Assembly: GCA_015067005.1 (NCBI GenBank)
Contig: SVNH01000016.1
Span: 1-64,000 of the forward strand
Origin: Ruminococcus flavefaciens
GTDB lineage: Bacteria; Bacillota; Clostridia; Oscillospirales; Ruminococcaceae
Direction: 5' to 3'
Length of the DNA: 64,000 nucleotides
Both the position numbers and the translations under genes were made by a program. Within the stretch, counting starts at the first letter, position 1, and every line of letters starts with the position of its first letter. Shown in pieces: positions 1 to 8,873 of the stretch. The notes beneath the pieces are model-generated. The model was not told the origin of the DNA. It was given only the letters and a program-made list of their open reading frames with translations, and did not search any database.

Positions 1-49
1 TTCAGGCGTGGCTTGTATTCTGAGCCCCTATGGGGCGTTTACGGAAAAA

Positions 50-68
50 CCCCCGGCTCTGCCGGGGG
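50..68 (+). terminator. GC-rich hairpin, probable end of an upstream gene
   Basis: An 8-bp perfect stem (CCCCCGGC / GCCGGGGG) with a 3-base loop. The tract after it on the plus strand (atgtttatt) is only moderately T-rich; on the minus strand it would run into TTTTT. It probably closes a transcript that begins left of the window. A smaller GCCCC/GGGGC palindrome lies just before it at about 24-36. Confidence 0.45.
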
Positions 69-108
69 ATGTTTATTGATGTGCTTATGAGAATTTTTAC
101 AAAAAATA

Positions 109-137
109 TTGACAATTTTAGTTGTATATGATATGAT
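109..137 (+). promoter_or_regulatory. sigma-A promoter for the 184-861 gene
   Basis: TTGACA at 109-114 and TATGAT at 132-137, separated by 17 bases. Five of six bases match the consensus -10. It lies about 45 bases upstream of the start codon. Confidence 0.8.
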
Positions 138-183
138 ATAACTACAATAATAAGCGATAAGCTTTTGGAATGGAGGAATCATT

Positions 184-861
184 ATGGCACAGATCAACGC
201 AAATGTTAAAAGTATCAACACTATTGGCAAGGTGTTCCGTATTGTAACTATTATTGCTAAAATTCTGGTAATTATCGGATTTGTAGTTTCACTGATAATC
301 GGAATAGCCGTACTTACTGTTCCTGACGATGCAATAGACATCAATGCAAACTGTAATGCAACTATCAGGATCGATAGAGATGATATCCCGGATAGCTTGA
401 TAAAAGTTGAAGAAAGCAATGATAAGTGGGATATAATGGGTATCAAGCTGAAGCTGAAAGTGAGAGATACAAAAATTGATGATGATAACAGAGAGATCAC
501 CGTGGCGGGTACTCTTAATGATATGACTGCCAAAGAGCTTAAAATAATGATCGCCGGAATTTGCTTTGCAGTTGCTATTACTTGTGTGTTCCTGTATATA
601 GCACTCATTTTTGGCGGAACTCTTGCAAAGGCTCTTGCAAAGTGCGAAACACCTTTCAGCGATGAAGTTATCAAGGCGATGTGTTCGTTCGGAAAATCAC
701 TCATTCCGATCGGCGTTATCGCTGTAATATGCGGTGCTGAGGGAATCGGCGTAATGATGCTGGTACTCATTATACTTCTGTTCATTCACATTATCAAATA
801 CGGTGCAGATATTCAGAAAGGCGCGAATACTACGAATGCAGCTGACAAACCGATTGAGTGA
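184..861 (+). CDS. Membrane protein of unknown function (possibly DUF2975-like)
   Basis: 225 aa starting at ATG 184, with GGAGG at 172-176. There is one membrane segment near residues 20-45, an extracellular or luminal stretch of about 90 residues rich in Asp and Lys, then two or three more hydrophobic segments around residues 118-142 and 165-200. The stretch between them (ALAKCETPFSDEVIKAM) recalls DUF2975-type proteins, but I am not sure of the family. No catalytic motif is visible. It has its own promoter and is followed by two terminators, so it appears to be a single-gene unit. Confidence 0.75.
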   Translation: MAQINANVKSINTIGKVFRIVTIIAKILVIIGFVVSLIIGIAVLTVPDDAIDINANCNATIRIDRDDIPDSLIKVEESNDKWDIMGIKLKLKVRDTKIDDDNREITVAGTLNDMTAKELKIMIAGICFAVAITCVFLYIALIFGGTLAKALAKCETPFSDEVIKAMCSFGKSLIPIGVIAVICGAEGIGVMMLVLIILLFIHIIKYGADIQKGANTTNAADKPIE

Positions 862-939
862 TCGCCGTTACGGAGCATTCAGATCATAAAAAAGTTGAAG
901 GGACTGATTCAGTCAGCTGCCTTTAGCGGAAAAAGTGGG

Positions 940-973
940 TTACCGAGTCCGGAAGTACGGGCTCGGTAATTTT
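940..973 (+). terminator. Rho-independent terminator
   Basis: An 8-bp stem TTACCGAG (940-947) with CTCGGTAA (962-969) followed by TTTTAT. It ends the 184-861 transcript. Confidence 0.75.
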
Positions 974-986
974 ATGCCACGATTCC

Positions 987-1019
987 GCCGGAGGGGCTCC
1001 CCTCGGCAGTCCTTTTTTA
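987..1019 (+). terminator. Second, tandem terminator
   Basis: A GCCG-g-AGGGG stem closing on CCCCT-CGGC with a 2-base loop, followed by CCTTTTTT. It sits only 14 bases after the first terminator and insulates miaB from the upstream gene. Confidence 0.7.
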
Positions 1020-1031
1020 TTGCGTAAATAC

Positions 1032-1060
1032 TTGCAACTGCGCTGAAAATGTGCTATACT
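1032..1060 (+). promoter_or_regulatory. sigma-A promoter for the miaB-mutL-miaA-hfq cluster
   Basis: TTGCAA at 1032-1037, 17-base spacer, TATACT at 1055-1060. This is the only clear promoter between the tandem terminators and miaB. Confidence 0.75.
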
Positions 1061-1113
1061 AATTATGTATGTTTAAATGAGAGCGTATCAAAACCAGATG
1101 TGAGGTGCAGGAC

Positions 1114-2481
1114 TTGAACGATAACAGTGTCATTATCAACGAGATCAGAGAAATATACGGCAATAGACCGCATATAGCCTATGTACGCAGCTTTGGCTGT
1201 CAGCTGAATGTTTCCGACGGCGAAAAGATCAAGGGACTTCTCAGCAGTATGGGTTTCGGATTTACCGATAACGAGAACGATGCCGACCTTATCATACTTA
1301 ACACCTGTGCTGTCAGAGAATCGGCTGAGGACAGGGTTTTCGGCATAGTTGGCAGCATGAAAAAGCTGAAGGAAAATAAGCCTTCTGTCATGATCGGTAT
1401 CGCAGGATGTATGACAGCTCAGAGCCACATAGCTGAGAAGATAAAGAAATCATATCCTCAGGTGGATTTTGTTCTGGGAACTTCCGCTATAAACGGTCTG
1501 CCGGCACTTCTCAGGGACAGCCTCAGAGGACGCGGATTCGGTGCGGACATCGCTGAATATGACGATTTTTCAGCTGTTGTTCCTCAGATCCGTGACAGCA
1601 GCTTCAAGGCATCTGTACCTATAATGTTCGGCTGCAATAATTTCTGCACCTATTGTATAGTTCCCTACGTCCGCGGACGTGAGCGCAGCCGCAAGCCGGA
1701 GGATATAATCTCAGAGGTAAGAGAGCTCGTAAGCAGCGGCTACAAGGAGATAATGCTGCTTGGACAGAATGTCAATTCTTACGGAAAAGACCTTGAAAAT
1801 ACCATGAGCTTTCCGCAGCTTCTCAGGGAGATAAATGCGATAGAAGGCGATTTTATCGTGCGGTTTATGTCCTCGCATCCGAAGGACGCTTCAAAGGAAC
1901 TCATCGACACTATTTTTGAGTGCGATAAGATAGCAAAGCACCTTCACCTGCCTGTACAGAGCGGAAGCAGCGATGTTCTCAGACGAATGAACCGCCGTTA
2001 CAGCGCTGAGGATTACCTCAGCATTGTTGACTATATTTACAGTAAAGATCCGGATTTTTCACTCACTACTGATCTGATAGTTGGTTTCCCTGATGAAACA
2101 GATGAGGATTTCAGGGCAACTCTTGATATAATTAAACGTGTGAGGTATGACAATATCTACTCGTTCATTTACTCGAAGCGATCGGGGACAAAGGCGGCTG
2201 AAATGCCGGATGCTGTTTCTGATGAGGTCAAAAGCAGACGTATGCGTGAGCTCCTTGAAACTCAGAGGGAGATCTCTACCGAGCACTATAAACGCTTCAT
2301 CGGCAGACGCATGAGGGTTCTTGCTGATGATGTATCCAAGAAGAAAAAAGGCTGTATAACCGGAAAAAGCAGCGAATTCATCATAGTTGAATTCGAGGGC
2401 GATGAATCGCTGATCGGACAGTTTGTAGATGTTGAAGTGACCGGTTCTATGAACTGGGCTGTTACCGGAAGGATAGTTTGA
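1114..2481 (+). CDS. miaB: tRNA-2-methylthio-N6-dimethylallyladenosine synthase MiaB
   Basis: Radical-SAM methylthiotransferase that converts i6A37 to ms2i6A37 in tRNAs reading UNN codons. The N-terminal cluster domain has cysteines in FGCQLN, NTCAV and AGCMT (about residues 29, 65 and 99). The radical SAM CxxxCxxC lies in GCNNFCTYCIVPYVRGRERS (about residues 174-181). A TRAM domain closes the protein near residues 380-455. I prefer the TTG start at 1114, because GAGGTG (1102-1107) is 6 bases before it; a GTG at 1105 would lie inside that site. It heads a cluster with mutL and miaA. MiaA makes the i6A substrate that MiaB uses, so both steps are co-located. Confidence 0.96.
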   Translation: MNDNSVIINEIREIYGNRPHIAYVRSFGCQLNVSDGEKIKGLLSSMGFGFTDNENDADLIILNTCAVRESAEDRVFGIVGSMKKLKENKPSVMIGIAGCMTAQSHIAEKIKKSYPQVDFVLGTSAINGLPALLRDSLRGRGFGADIAEYDDFSAVVPQIRDSSFKASVPIMFGCNNFCTYCIVPYVRGRERSRKPEDIISEVRELVSSGYKEIMLLGQNVNSYGKDLENTMSFPQLLREINAIEGDFIVRFMSSHPKDASKELIDTIFECDKIAKHLHLPVQSGSSDVLRRMNRRYSAEDYLSIVDYIYSKDPDFSLTTDLIVGFPDETDEDFRATLDIIKRVRYDNIYSFIYSKRSGTKAAEMPDAVSDEVKSRRMRELLETQREISTEHYKRFIGRRMRVLADDVSKKKKGCITGKSSEFIIVEFEGDESLIGQFVDVEVTGSMNWAVTGRIV

Positions 2482-2505
2482 TATTACCGCAGAAAAGGAG
2501 TTTAT

Positions 2506-4518
2506 ATGCCGACTATCAATGTTTTGGATAAGGAAGTCTCTGAACTTATCGCAGCAGGCGAGGTCATAGAAAGACCTTCGTCGGTGATAAAGGAACTGGT
2601 CGAGAATTCCGTGGATTCAGGTGCAAAGCATATTACCGTTGAGATAAAGAACGGCGGTACTACATACATGAGAGTTACCGATGACGGATGCGGTATCTCC
2701 TTCGAGGACGTTCCAAAGGCGTTCCTTCGCCATGCAACAAGCAAGATAAGCGACAAGGCTGATCTTGATAATATCCTTACGCTCGGTTTCAGAGGTGAGG
2801 CTCTTGCTTCGGTAGCAGCTGTATCATCGGTCGAGGTAATGACCAAGCCGAAAGGTGAGACTTACGGAACTCTTTACAATATCGAAGGCAGCGTTGAGGT
2901 ATCACATGAAAAGGGCGGCTGTCCGGACGGTACCACTATAATCATACGCGATCTCTTCTATAACGTCCCTGCGCGCAGAAAGTTCATGAAAAAGGACGTA
3001 ACAGAGGGAAACGCGGTCAGTCAGATACTCCAGAAAATAACGATGTCTCATCCCGATATAGCTTTCAAGTTCATACGTGATAACCGTGTTGAGTTCAATT
3101 CAAGCGGTGACGGCGAGCTCTATTCGGCTATATATGCTATTTACGGCAGGGATTTTACACGCAGCCTTGTCGAGACGGATTATGAATATAATGGTGTACA
3201 CGTAAGCGGATATGTCGTAAAGCCGCTGTATTCACGCACTAACAGGTCTTTCCAGAATTTCTTCGTGAACGGAAGATATGTCCGTTCAAGGATCTGTACA
3301 TCTGCGCTTGAAAATGCGTATACAAATATGATAATGGTCGGGAAATTTCCGGCTTGTGTAATGATGATAGACCTCTCGCCGTCGGCTATGGATGTCAATA
3401 TCCACCCTGCAAAGGCGGAAGTAAGATTCACTGATGAGAAGAACGTTTCGGACGCTATATATTTTGCAGTTAAGAATGCCCTGAGCGAGGACGGCATGGT
3501 GTATGAATTCCGGATGAAGCCGCGTGTTGACTGGACTAAAAAGCCGGAAGAGCCTCAGGAGGTAAAGCAGCAGGAATTCATTTTCACTCCTGTTGACAAG
3601 ATCGCGGAGGCTGAAAAAAGCATAGAACAGCCGCGGAACGCTGAGATTTCTGCGCCGGAGCCTGAAACTGCGGATATTGAACCATTTTCTGCATATAATA
3701 AGCCTGCCGAAGGTGAAAAGGCTGAGGCTGCGGTAAATATTGAAGTGCCGCAGCATTCCGTTATGGAAACAGAATTGACTGAGAATGTCAGTGCTGATGA
3801 AGAAAATACTGAGCCTGAGGAAAAAGAGGAAGAGATTCCGGAGATCAAGCCTGTTGAGGGATTCAGTTATATCAATTCAGCAAGCTTCAAGAAAGCTCCT
3901 GAGCCTGTTATAATTTCGGATGAAAAGGTGTCTCAATGGACTGAAAAGCCTAAAATACGTGTTATCGGTGAGGCATTCGGAGTATATATCGTTGCCGAAA
4001 CAGATGATAAGAAATTCATACTGATAGACAAACACGCTGCACATGAAAGAATAATTTTTGAGGAATTAAAGAGCCGGAATTGCCGGCAGTACAGCCAGAT
4101 GCTCATAAACGGAGTTAAAGTTCTGCTTGCCGGAGACGATTTCAGTGCGCTTGAAGAGAATACGGAAATGCTTGCGGATATGGGATTCAGCTTTGATTTT
4201 TCGCAAAAGCCCTGTGCTGTTGCAACGGCTGTTCCTACGTTCATCATGGAACTCGATATGGAGGAGATAATCGCGGAGATAGCTGTGAATCTCAGGATGA
4301 ACAAGCATGATCCGCAGTCGCATTCGCTTGATGACCTGCTTCATACAGTTGCCTGCAAATCGGCTATCCGCGGCAATGACAAGAACAGCCTCGCTGAATT
4401 ACAGGCGCTTGCCGACAGAGTTTACAATGATGATACGATACGTCACTGTCCTCACGGCAGACCGGTAATGTTCACAATGACAAAATCAAACATAGATCAT
4501 CAGTTTGGAAGGACATAA
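2506..4518 (+). CDS. mutL: DNA mismatch repair protein MutL (endonuclease type)
   Basis: 670 aa. The N-terminal GHKL ATPase has LVENSVDSGA, DDGCGI and the TLGFRGEALASV lid. A long acidic, low-complexity linker covers about residues 345-470. The C-terminal dimerisation/endonuclease domain has DKHAAHERIIFE (the DQHA(X)2E(X)4E metal motif with Lys for Gln), ACKSAIRGND and CPHGRP, the set found in nicking MutLs of organisms without MutH. AAAAGGAG precedes ATG 2506, and the gene starts 24 bases after miaB. No mutS lies next to it inside the window, unlike the usual mutS-mutL pair. Confidence 0.95.
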   Translation: MPTINVLDKEVSELIAAGEVIERPSSVIKELVENSVDSGAKHITVEIKNGGTTYMRVTDDGCGISFEDVPKAFLRHATSKISDKADLDNILTLGFRGEALASVAAVSSVEVMTKPKGETYGTLYNIEGSVEVSHEKGGCPDGTTIIIRDLFYNVPARRKFMKKDVTEGNAVSQILQKITMSHPDIAFKFIRDNRVEFNSSGDGELYSAIYAIYGRDFTRSLVETDYEYNGVHVSGYVVKPLYSRTNRSFQNFFVNGRYVRSRICTSALENAYTNMIMVGKFPACVMMIDLSPSAMDVNIHPAKAEVRFTDEKNVSDAIYFAVKNALSEDGMVYEFRMKPRVDWTKKPEEPQEVKQQEFIFTPVDKIAEAEKSIEQPRNAEISAPEPETADIEPFSAYNKPAEGEKAEAAVNIEVPQHSVMETELTENVSADEENTEPEEKEEEIPEIKPVEGFSYINSASFKKAPEPVIISDEKVSQWTEKPKIRVIGEAFGVYIVAETDDKKFILIDKHAAHERIIFEELKSRNCRQYSQMLINGVKVLLAGDDFSALEENTEMLADMGFSFDFSQKPCAVATAVPTFIMELDMEEIIAEIAVNLRMNKHDPQSHSLDDLLHTVACKSAIRGNDKNSLAELQALADRVYNDDTIRHCPHGRPVMFTMTKSNIDHQFGRT

Positions 4519-4536
4519 GCTTACTTGGAGGATAAA

Positions 4537-4800
4537 ATGTCATTTTTATGGAGTAGAAAGGTCAGATTTATGCTGATCTCATTTGCAATAGCTTTTGTTG
4601 TTGTAATGGGACTTTTTATCATAAGACCGGATATAGTAAAGAGCAAAAATAAATTTATAAGAGGCTTCTTTGCTTTTGCACTTGTATTTATCCCGGGAGT
4701 TTTTGCGGCTTCGGTATGCGCTGCAACTATCACTCTCACATATAAGAAGCTGTTCAAAAAAGGCGAAAATAAGGAAGAATGCGGTAATGATACGCAATGA
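4537..4800 (+). CDS. Small two-helix membrane protein, unknown function
   Basis: 87 aa starting at ATG 4537, chosen because GGAGG (4527-4531) lies 5 bases before it. Two hydrophobic segments (about residues 10-29 and 44-67) are separated by a short basic loop, and the tail is charged. It lies 18 bases after mutL in the same transcript. I recognise no family. It may be specific to Ruminococcaceae. Confidence 0.65.
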   Translation: MSFLWSRKVRFMLISFAIAFVVVMGLFIIRPDIVKSKNKFIRGFFAFALVFIPGVFAASVCAATITLTYKKLFKKGENKEECGNDTQ

Positions 4801-4834
4801 ATGATGTGCATTCTGCGGAAGGGGATGATGCTTT

Positions 4835-5023
4835 ATGACTATGGCTTTATCTGGAACTGAAAATATCATTGATAGCTTTTTCAGCTCTATGTTGATAATA
4901 TTTATTGTTATACTGCTTGTCGGACTTCTGTTATGTGTAGGTGTTACCGTGTTTGCACAGCGTCTTGTGAACAAACGCATACGTGAGGAAGAGGAGGACG
5001 AAAATGGCGCAGATAGCAAATAA
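4835..5023 (+). CDS. Small single-helix membrane protein, unknown function
   Basis: 62 aa. One long hydrophobic helix (about residues 14-47) is followed by a very charged tail rich in Arg and Glu. GGAAGGGG lies 8-15 bases ahead of ATG 4835. The last 20 bases overlap the start of miaA, so the two are likely translated in a coupled way. No family recognised. The consistent placement and ribosome site argue that it is real. Confidence 0.55.
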   Translation: MTMALSGTENIIDSFFSSMLIIFIVILLVGLLLCVGVTVFAQRLVNKRIREEEEDENGADSK

Positions 5024-5957
5024 GCCAAGGCTTCTTGCGGTTGTCGGTCCGACTGCTTCCGGTAAGACGGCTCTCGGTGTTGAGCTTGCAAAGCTTTACG
5101 GCGGAGAGGTAATATCTGCCGATTCCATGCAGATATACAAGGGAATGGACATAGCCTCTGCAAAGCCGACGCAGGAAGAGATGCAGGGGATACCTCATCA
5201 CCTCATAGATTTTCTCGACAGGGATGTAACGTTCAGTACAGCAGATTACGTTCAGCTCGCAAACAATAAGATAGAGGAGGTTATCAGCCGCGGAAAGCTG
5301 CCGGTAATTGTCGGCGGAACGGGGCTGTACATAGATTCGCTGCTTGAGAATACAAAGTTCGCGGATGGAGGAAGGGATGAGGCTTACCGTGAAGAATTAA
5401 CCGTATTCGCGCGTGAGAACGGCTGTGAAGCGCTTCATGCAAGGCTCGCAGCAGTTGATCCGGAAGCAGCAGAAGCTATACATCCGAATAATCTTGTCAG
5501 AGTGATACGTGCGCTTGAGGTCTATCATGTTACCGGAAGGCGCTTCACTGAACTCAAACGGGAAAGCAGGACCGTGGAAAGTCCATACGATCCGCTCATC
5601 ATAGGGCTGAATTACAGCGACAGAGCCGTGCTTTACCGCAGAATAGATCAGCGCGTGATGCAGATGGTAGACAAAGGCATCGTTGAAGAAGCGAGAGAGC
5701 TCTGGAAAGAAGGCGGAATGAGTACATCTGCAAATGCGATCGGCTTCAAGGAGTTCATTCCGTATTTTAACGGCGAAGCTTCTTTAGAGGAGACAATAGC
5801 CAAAATCCAACAGGAAACACGACGATATGCCAAAAGACAACTCACATGGTTTAGAAAAAATGACCGGATTCAGTGGATTATTTTAGACGAATTTGCTAAA
5901 ATGGATGAAATTTTAGAAAAATGCAAAAAATGTATAGCAAATTATTGGAATATATGA
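5004..5957 (+). CDS. miaA: tRNA dimethylallyltransferase MiaA
   Basis: 317 aa. Transfers a dimethylallyl group to N6 of A37 in tRNAs reading UNN codons, giving the substrate of MiaB. The P-loop GPTASGKT is near residue 12, followed by DSMQIYKGMDIASAKPT, the GGTGLYIDSLL motif and a C-terminal RYAKRQLTWFRK motif. The ATG at 5004 is preferred over an in-frame GTG at 4983 because GAGGAGG (4991-4997) is correctly spaced for it. The order miaA-hfq is the classic arrangement in bacteria. Confidence 0.96.
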   Translation: MAQIANKPRLLAVVGPTASGKTALGVELAKLYGGEVISADSMQIYKGMDIASAKPTQEEMQGIPHHLIDFLDRDVTFSTADYVQLANNKIEEVISRGKLPVIVGGTGLYIDSLLENTKFADGGRDEAYREELTVFARENGCEALHARLAAVDPEAAEAIHPNNLVRVIRALEVYHVTGRRFTELKRESRTVESPYDPLIIGLNYSDRAVLYRRIDQRVMQMVDKGIVEEARELWKEGGMSTSANAIGFKEFIPYFNGEASLEETIAKIQQETRRYAKRQLTWFRKNDRIQWIILDEFAKMDEILEKCKKCIANYWNI

Positions 5958-5963
5958 TATAAT
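5935..5963 (+). promoter_or_regulatory. Possible promoter for hfq
   Basis: A perfect TATAAT at 5958-5963, just after the miaA stop, but the hexamer 17 bases upstream (TAGCAA) is a poor -35. It could give hfq a transcript of its own besides read-through from miaA. Confidence 0.4.
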
Positions 5964-6056
5964 GTAATGTGTGTATTTTTAATGTGTTTCAGAATACATA
6001 CAGACAAGATAAAAACAGTCGCGTGACTGCTAATATTTAAAGTCAGGAGAATGTGT

Positions 6057-6296
6057 ATGAACAAGACTATCAATTTGCAGGATGTATTCCTCAATCAGTG
6101 CAGAAAGGACAAGATAATGGTAACTATCATCCTTACCAACGGCTTCCAGTTCAAGGGCATGGTAAGAGGTTTTGACAGCTACGTTGCCATTTTTGACTGT
6201 GACGGCAAACAGCAGCTCGTTTATAAACACGCTATTTCTACTATTATCCCTGCAAGAGCGGTTTCTATCCTCGACGCAGCTGAGAAAAGCGAATAA
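6057..6296 (+). CDS. hfq: RNA-binding protein Hfq
   Basis: 79 aa, a typical length for a Gram-positive Hfq. It forms a hexameric ring that binds small RNAs and A/U-rich mRNA. The Sm1 motif ([19 protein letters not shown]) and the Sm2 motif (YKHAIST) are both present. AGGAG at 6045-6049 is 7 bases ahead of ATG 6057, while the ATG at 6051 lies too close to it, so I use 6057. It sits 93 bases after miaA. Confidence 0.95.
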   Translation: MNKTINLQDVFLNQCRKDKIMVTIILTNGFQFKGMVRGFDSYVAIFDCDGKQQLVYKHAISTIIPARAVSILDAAEKSE

Positions 6297-6306
6297 GGTG
6301 ATCTGA

Positions 6307-7560
6307 ATGCGCTTCGCAAGATCTGAAGGCAGCATTCTGGTCAAAGTTTTGCGTAATACGGTCCTTGTTCTGTTTCTGGTGATATTCATAAGTGTTATAT
6401 ATAACCAGAAAAACCGCGAAAGTGAGACCGAAAGCGCACTTATCTCTGAAGTTACGGCTTCTGCGGAGTTCAAAGGGGTATTTATAAGGGATGAGAAACC
6501 GGTGCTTTACAGCGGCAATGGTATCCTCAGCTATAAGGTCTCGGACGGCGGAAAGCTTGGTAACGGAAGCATTATTGCCGAAGCCTATTCAAGCGGCGAT
6601 GAGATAACCCGTAAGCGTGAACAGGCTCAGCTTGAGAAAAAGCTTGCGATACTGATGAAAATACAGAATCCGGGTACGCGCGAATCCGCGCAGCCGGCTG
6701 ATCTTTCAGCAAGTATCGAAGAAAACTACCGAAACCTCATGCTCTGCCGCGATAAGCAGGACTTCAAGCAGATCAGTTCTCTTGAGGACGATCTTCTCGT
6801 TCAGATGAGTACCTATCAGATCATTACCAATGAGGTTAATGATTTTACTCAGCAGATAATCGACCTGCAAACAGAGATAGATAAACTGAAAAAACAAGCC
6901 CAGCAGCCTATCGAGACTGTTAAATCGCCGGAATCATGCTATTTTGTAAGCTACTGCGACGGCTATGAGGACAAGCTGAAAAGCGATATGCTCGATAGCC
7001 TTACCGTTGAGCAGCTTAATGATGTTTATGACAGGCGTTCAGATGATCCGAAAGTCGTCGGAAAGCTTGTTGATGGATATAACTGGTACCTCGCCGGAGT
7101 TGTGGACAACACCCATCAGGAGTACAAAATAGGAGAGTATGTCCGAATAAGACCGGAATCCTCGGAAGATATTTTTACTGCTGAGATCCTTGATGTCCGT
7201 GATGAAGGTGATCCGAAACAGACTATCCTTATACTTGCCTGCCGTGAATTCAGCAGCGAACTCGTTCAGCACAGAACTGAGAATATCGAACTGGTAAGAG
7301 GCAATTACCGCGGACTTAAAGTCCCGCGTGAGGCTATCAGATTCGTAACGGCTGAAGAAAAGAAGGGCGAGGGCGATACTACCGAAACTACCGAGGTCAC
7401 TTATAAGGGTGTTTATGTTCTTAAAGGTGAGCAGGTGCTTTTCAAAAAGATAGATGTCATATATGAAGGAAGCGATTACGTGCTTTCATCTCTGGATCAT
7501 CTCGGAGACGACAGCTACCTTCTTCTCTATGACGATATTATGATCGAAGGTGTTGATTGA
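6307..7560 (+). CDS. HlyD-like membrane-fusion family protein
   Basis: 417 aa. An N-terminal anchor (about residues 12-28) is followed by a lipoyl-like beta segment (residues 45-90), a coiled coil (about 98-200) and a beta-rich C-terminal part. This is the layout of HlyD/RND adaptor proteins. No transporter gene is beside it. Instead it lies between hfq and yggS-sepF-ylmH-divIVA. The function is unknown; a role in envelope or division is only suggested by position. Start ATG 6307 is 10 bases after hfq, with AAGGTGAT as ribosome site. Confidence 0.7.
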   Translation: MRFARSEGSILVKVLRNTVLVLFLVIFISVIYNQKNRESETESALISEVTASAEFKGVFIRDEKPVLYSGNGILSYKVSDGGKLGNGSIIAEAYSSGDEITRKREQAQLEKKLAILMKIQNPGTRESAQPADLSASIEENYRNLMLCRDKQDFKQISSLEDDLLVQMSTYQIITNEVNDFTQQIIDLQTEIDKLKKQAQQPIETVKSPESCYFVSYCDGYEDKLKSDMLDSLTVEQLNDVYDRRSDDPKVVGKLVDGYNWYLAGVVDNTHQEYKIGEYVRIRPESSEDIFTAEILDVRDEGDPKQTILILACREFSSELVQHRTENIELVRGNYRGLKVPREAIRFVTAEEKKGEGDTTETTEVTYKGVYVLKGEQVLFKKIDVIYEGSDYVLSSLDHLGDDSYLLLYDDIMIEGVD

Positions 7561-7561
7561 T

Positions 7562-8245
7562 ATGGGGAACGAGTTTGATTATATCAGCGAGAACCTCAGA
7601 AGAATTAAGGCTGATATTGGTGAAGCCTGTGCGGCTGCCGGAAGAGCTCCGGAAAGCGTAAGGCTCATGGCTGTTACAAAAACAGTCGCACCGGAAGCGG
7701 TTAATCATGCGATAGCCGAAGGGGTAGACCTCCTCGGTGAGAACCGCGTTCAGGAATTCCTTTCAAAGAAGGACAGCTACGACAGCTCGGCTGAGGTCCA
7801 TATGATCGGTCACCTTCAGACGAATAAAGTTAAATACATCATCAATGATGTCAGTATGATACAGTCCGTAGACAGCGAGAAGCTGCTCGGAGAGATAAGC
7901 CGCCTTGCCGTTAAGAACGGCAGGATAATGGATATATTGTGCGAGGTCAATATCGGCGGAGAGGATTCCAAAAGCGGAGTTCATCCGGATGACCTTCACG
8001 AACTGCTCATGAAGGCTTCACAGACCGAGGGCATCAGGCTCAGAGGACTTATGACGATCCCACCGCCTTCTGAAAGTGATATTTTCCTCGGAAGGATGAG
8101 TGAACTGTTTGAAAGATACTCCGGAGAGTTTTCAATGGATGTGCTTTCTATGGGTATGACACACGATTATGCTGACGCTGTCAGATTCGGTTCAACACTC
8201 GTAAGAGTCGGAACAGGTCTGTTCGGAGCACGCAGCTATAAATAA
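7562..8245 (+). CDS. PLP homeostasis protein, YggS/PROSC family
   Basis: About 227 aa. A fold-III alanine-racemase-like PLP-binding protein without known enzymatic activity, involved in B6 and amino-acid balance. The PLP lysine is in VRLMAVTKTV (about residue 36), followed by GENRVQEFLSK and HMIGHLQTNKVK. The C-terminal LSMGMTHDYADAVRFGSTLVR is characteristic. ATG 7562 follows the previous stop by one base; an in-frame GTG at 7550 overlaps the HlyD-like gene. It heads the usual ylmE-sepF(ylmF)-ylmH-divIVA division cluster of Firmicutes. Confidence 0.93.
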   Translation: MGNEFDYISENLRRIKADIGEACAAAGRAPESVRLMAVTKTVAPEAVNHAIAEGVDLLGENRVQEFLSKKDSYDSSAEVHMIGHLQTNKVKYIINDVSMIQSVDSEKLLGEISRLAVKNGRIMDILCEVNIGGEDSKSGVHPDDLHELLMKASQTEGIRLRGLMTIPPPSESDIFLGRMSELFERYSGEFSMDVLSMGMTHDYADAVRFGSTLVRVGTGLFGARSYK

Positions 8246-8390
8246 GCTATTTCAGAGATGGTATCCTGCGGCAGCATGATGTGCGCTGAAGCACAGAAAA
8301 AAGCGGGTGCTGTCTGTATAAAAGTCCGCGGAAGCCCGCATTGCTTTCACGGCATAAATAAATAAAAAAATGCGGAGAAGGAGTATTCAA

Positions 8391-8873
8391 ATGAAACTGT
8401 TTGAGAACATCAAGGAATTTTTCTTTGCTTCAGAGGATGAGGATTTTGATGAGGCTGATGTGCCGATGCGCGCAGGCAGCGAAAGACCAAGCTATTCACG
8501 TTCGGAATCAGAGGAATCTGCTTCCGGCTTATCTTCCGGCAGTGAGGGTATTACAACCGGAAGAAGAAATAAAGTTGTAAATATCCAGACTACTGCACAG
8601 CTCCAGGTAGTTCTCGTAAAGCCCTCTGCTTTCACAGATGCTAAGCAGATCGCAGATCACCTTATTGCCAAGAAGACAGTAGTTCTTAACCTTGAGACAG
8701 CTTCTCCTGAGAACAAGAGAAGGATCATCGACTTCCTCGTAGGCGTTGCTTATGCTAACGGCGGAAGCCTCAAGCCAGTTGCAAACCTTACCTATATCAT
8801 CACACCTTATAATGTAGGATTCATTGGTGAGGATCTCGTCGGCGAACTGGAGAACAACGGCGTATTTATCTGA
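8391..8873 (+). CDS. sepF: Cell division protein SepF
   Basis: 160 aa. SepF binds FtsZ and the membrane and helps build the division septum. The N-terminus (MKLFENIKEFFF) is an amphipathic membrane-targeting helix, then comes a Ser/Glu-rich linker (about residues 20-65). The C-terminal SepF domain (about 72-155) has VVLNLETASPENKRRIIDFL and an IITPYNV segment. ATG 8391 is used because GGAGAAGGAG lies just before it. The start overlaps nothing, but the stop shares its A with the next gene (TGATG). Confidence 0.95.
   Translation: MKLFENIKEFFFASEDEDFDEADVPMRAGSERPSYSRSESEESASGLSSGSEGITTGRRNKVVNIQTTAQLQVVLVKPSAFTDAKQIADHLIAKKTVVLNLETASPENKRRIIDFLVGVAYANGGSLKPVANLTYIITPYNVGFIGEDLVGELENNGVFI

Noticed and set aside
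39-785. 248-codon open frame on the minus strand
   Set aside because: It is the antisense of the membrane protein at 184-861, which has a promoter and a ribosome site. The minus frame has neither.
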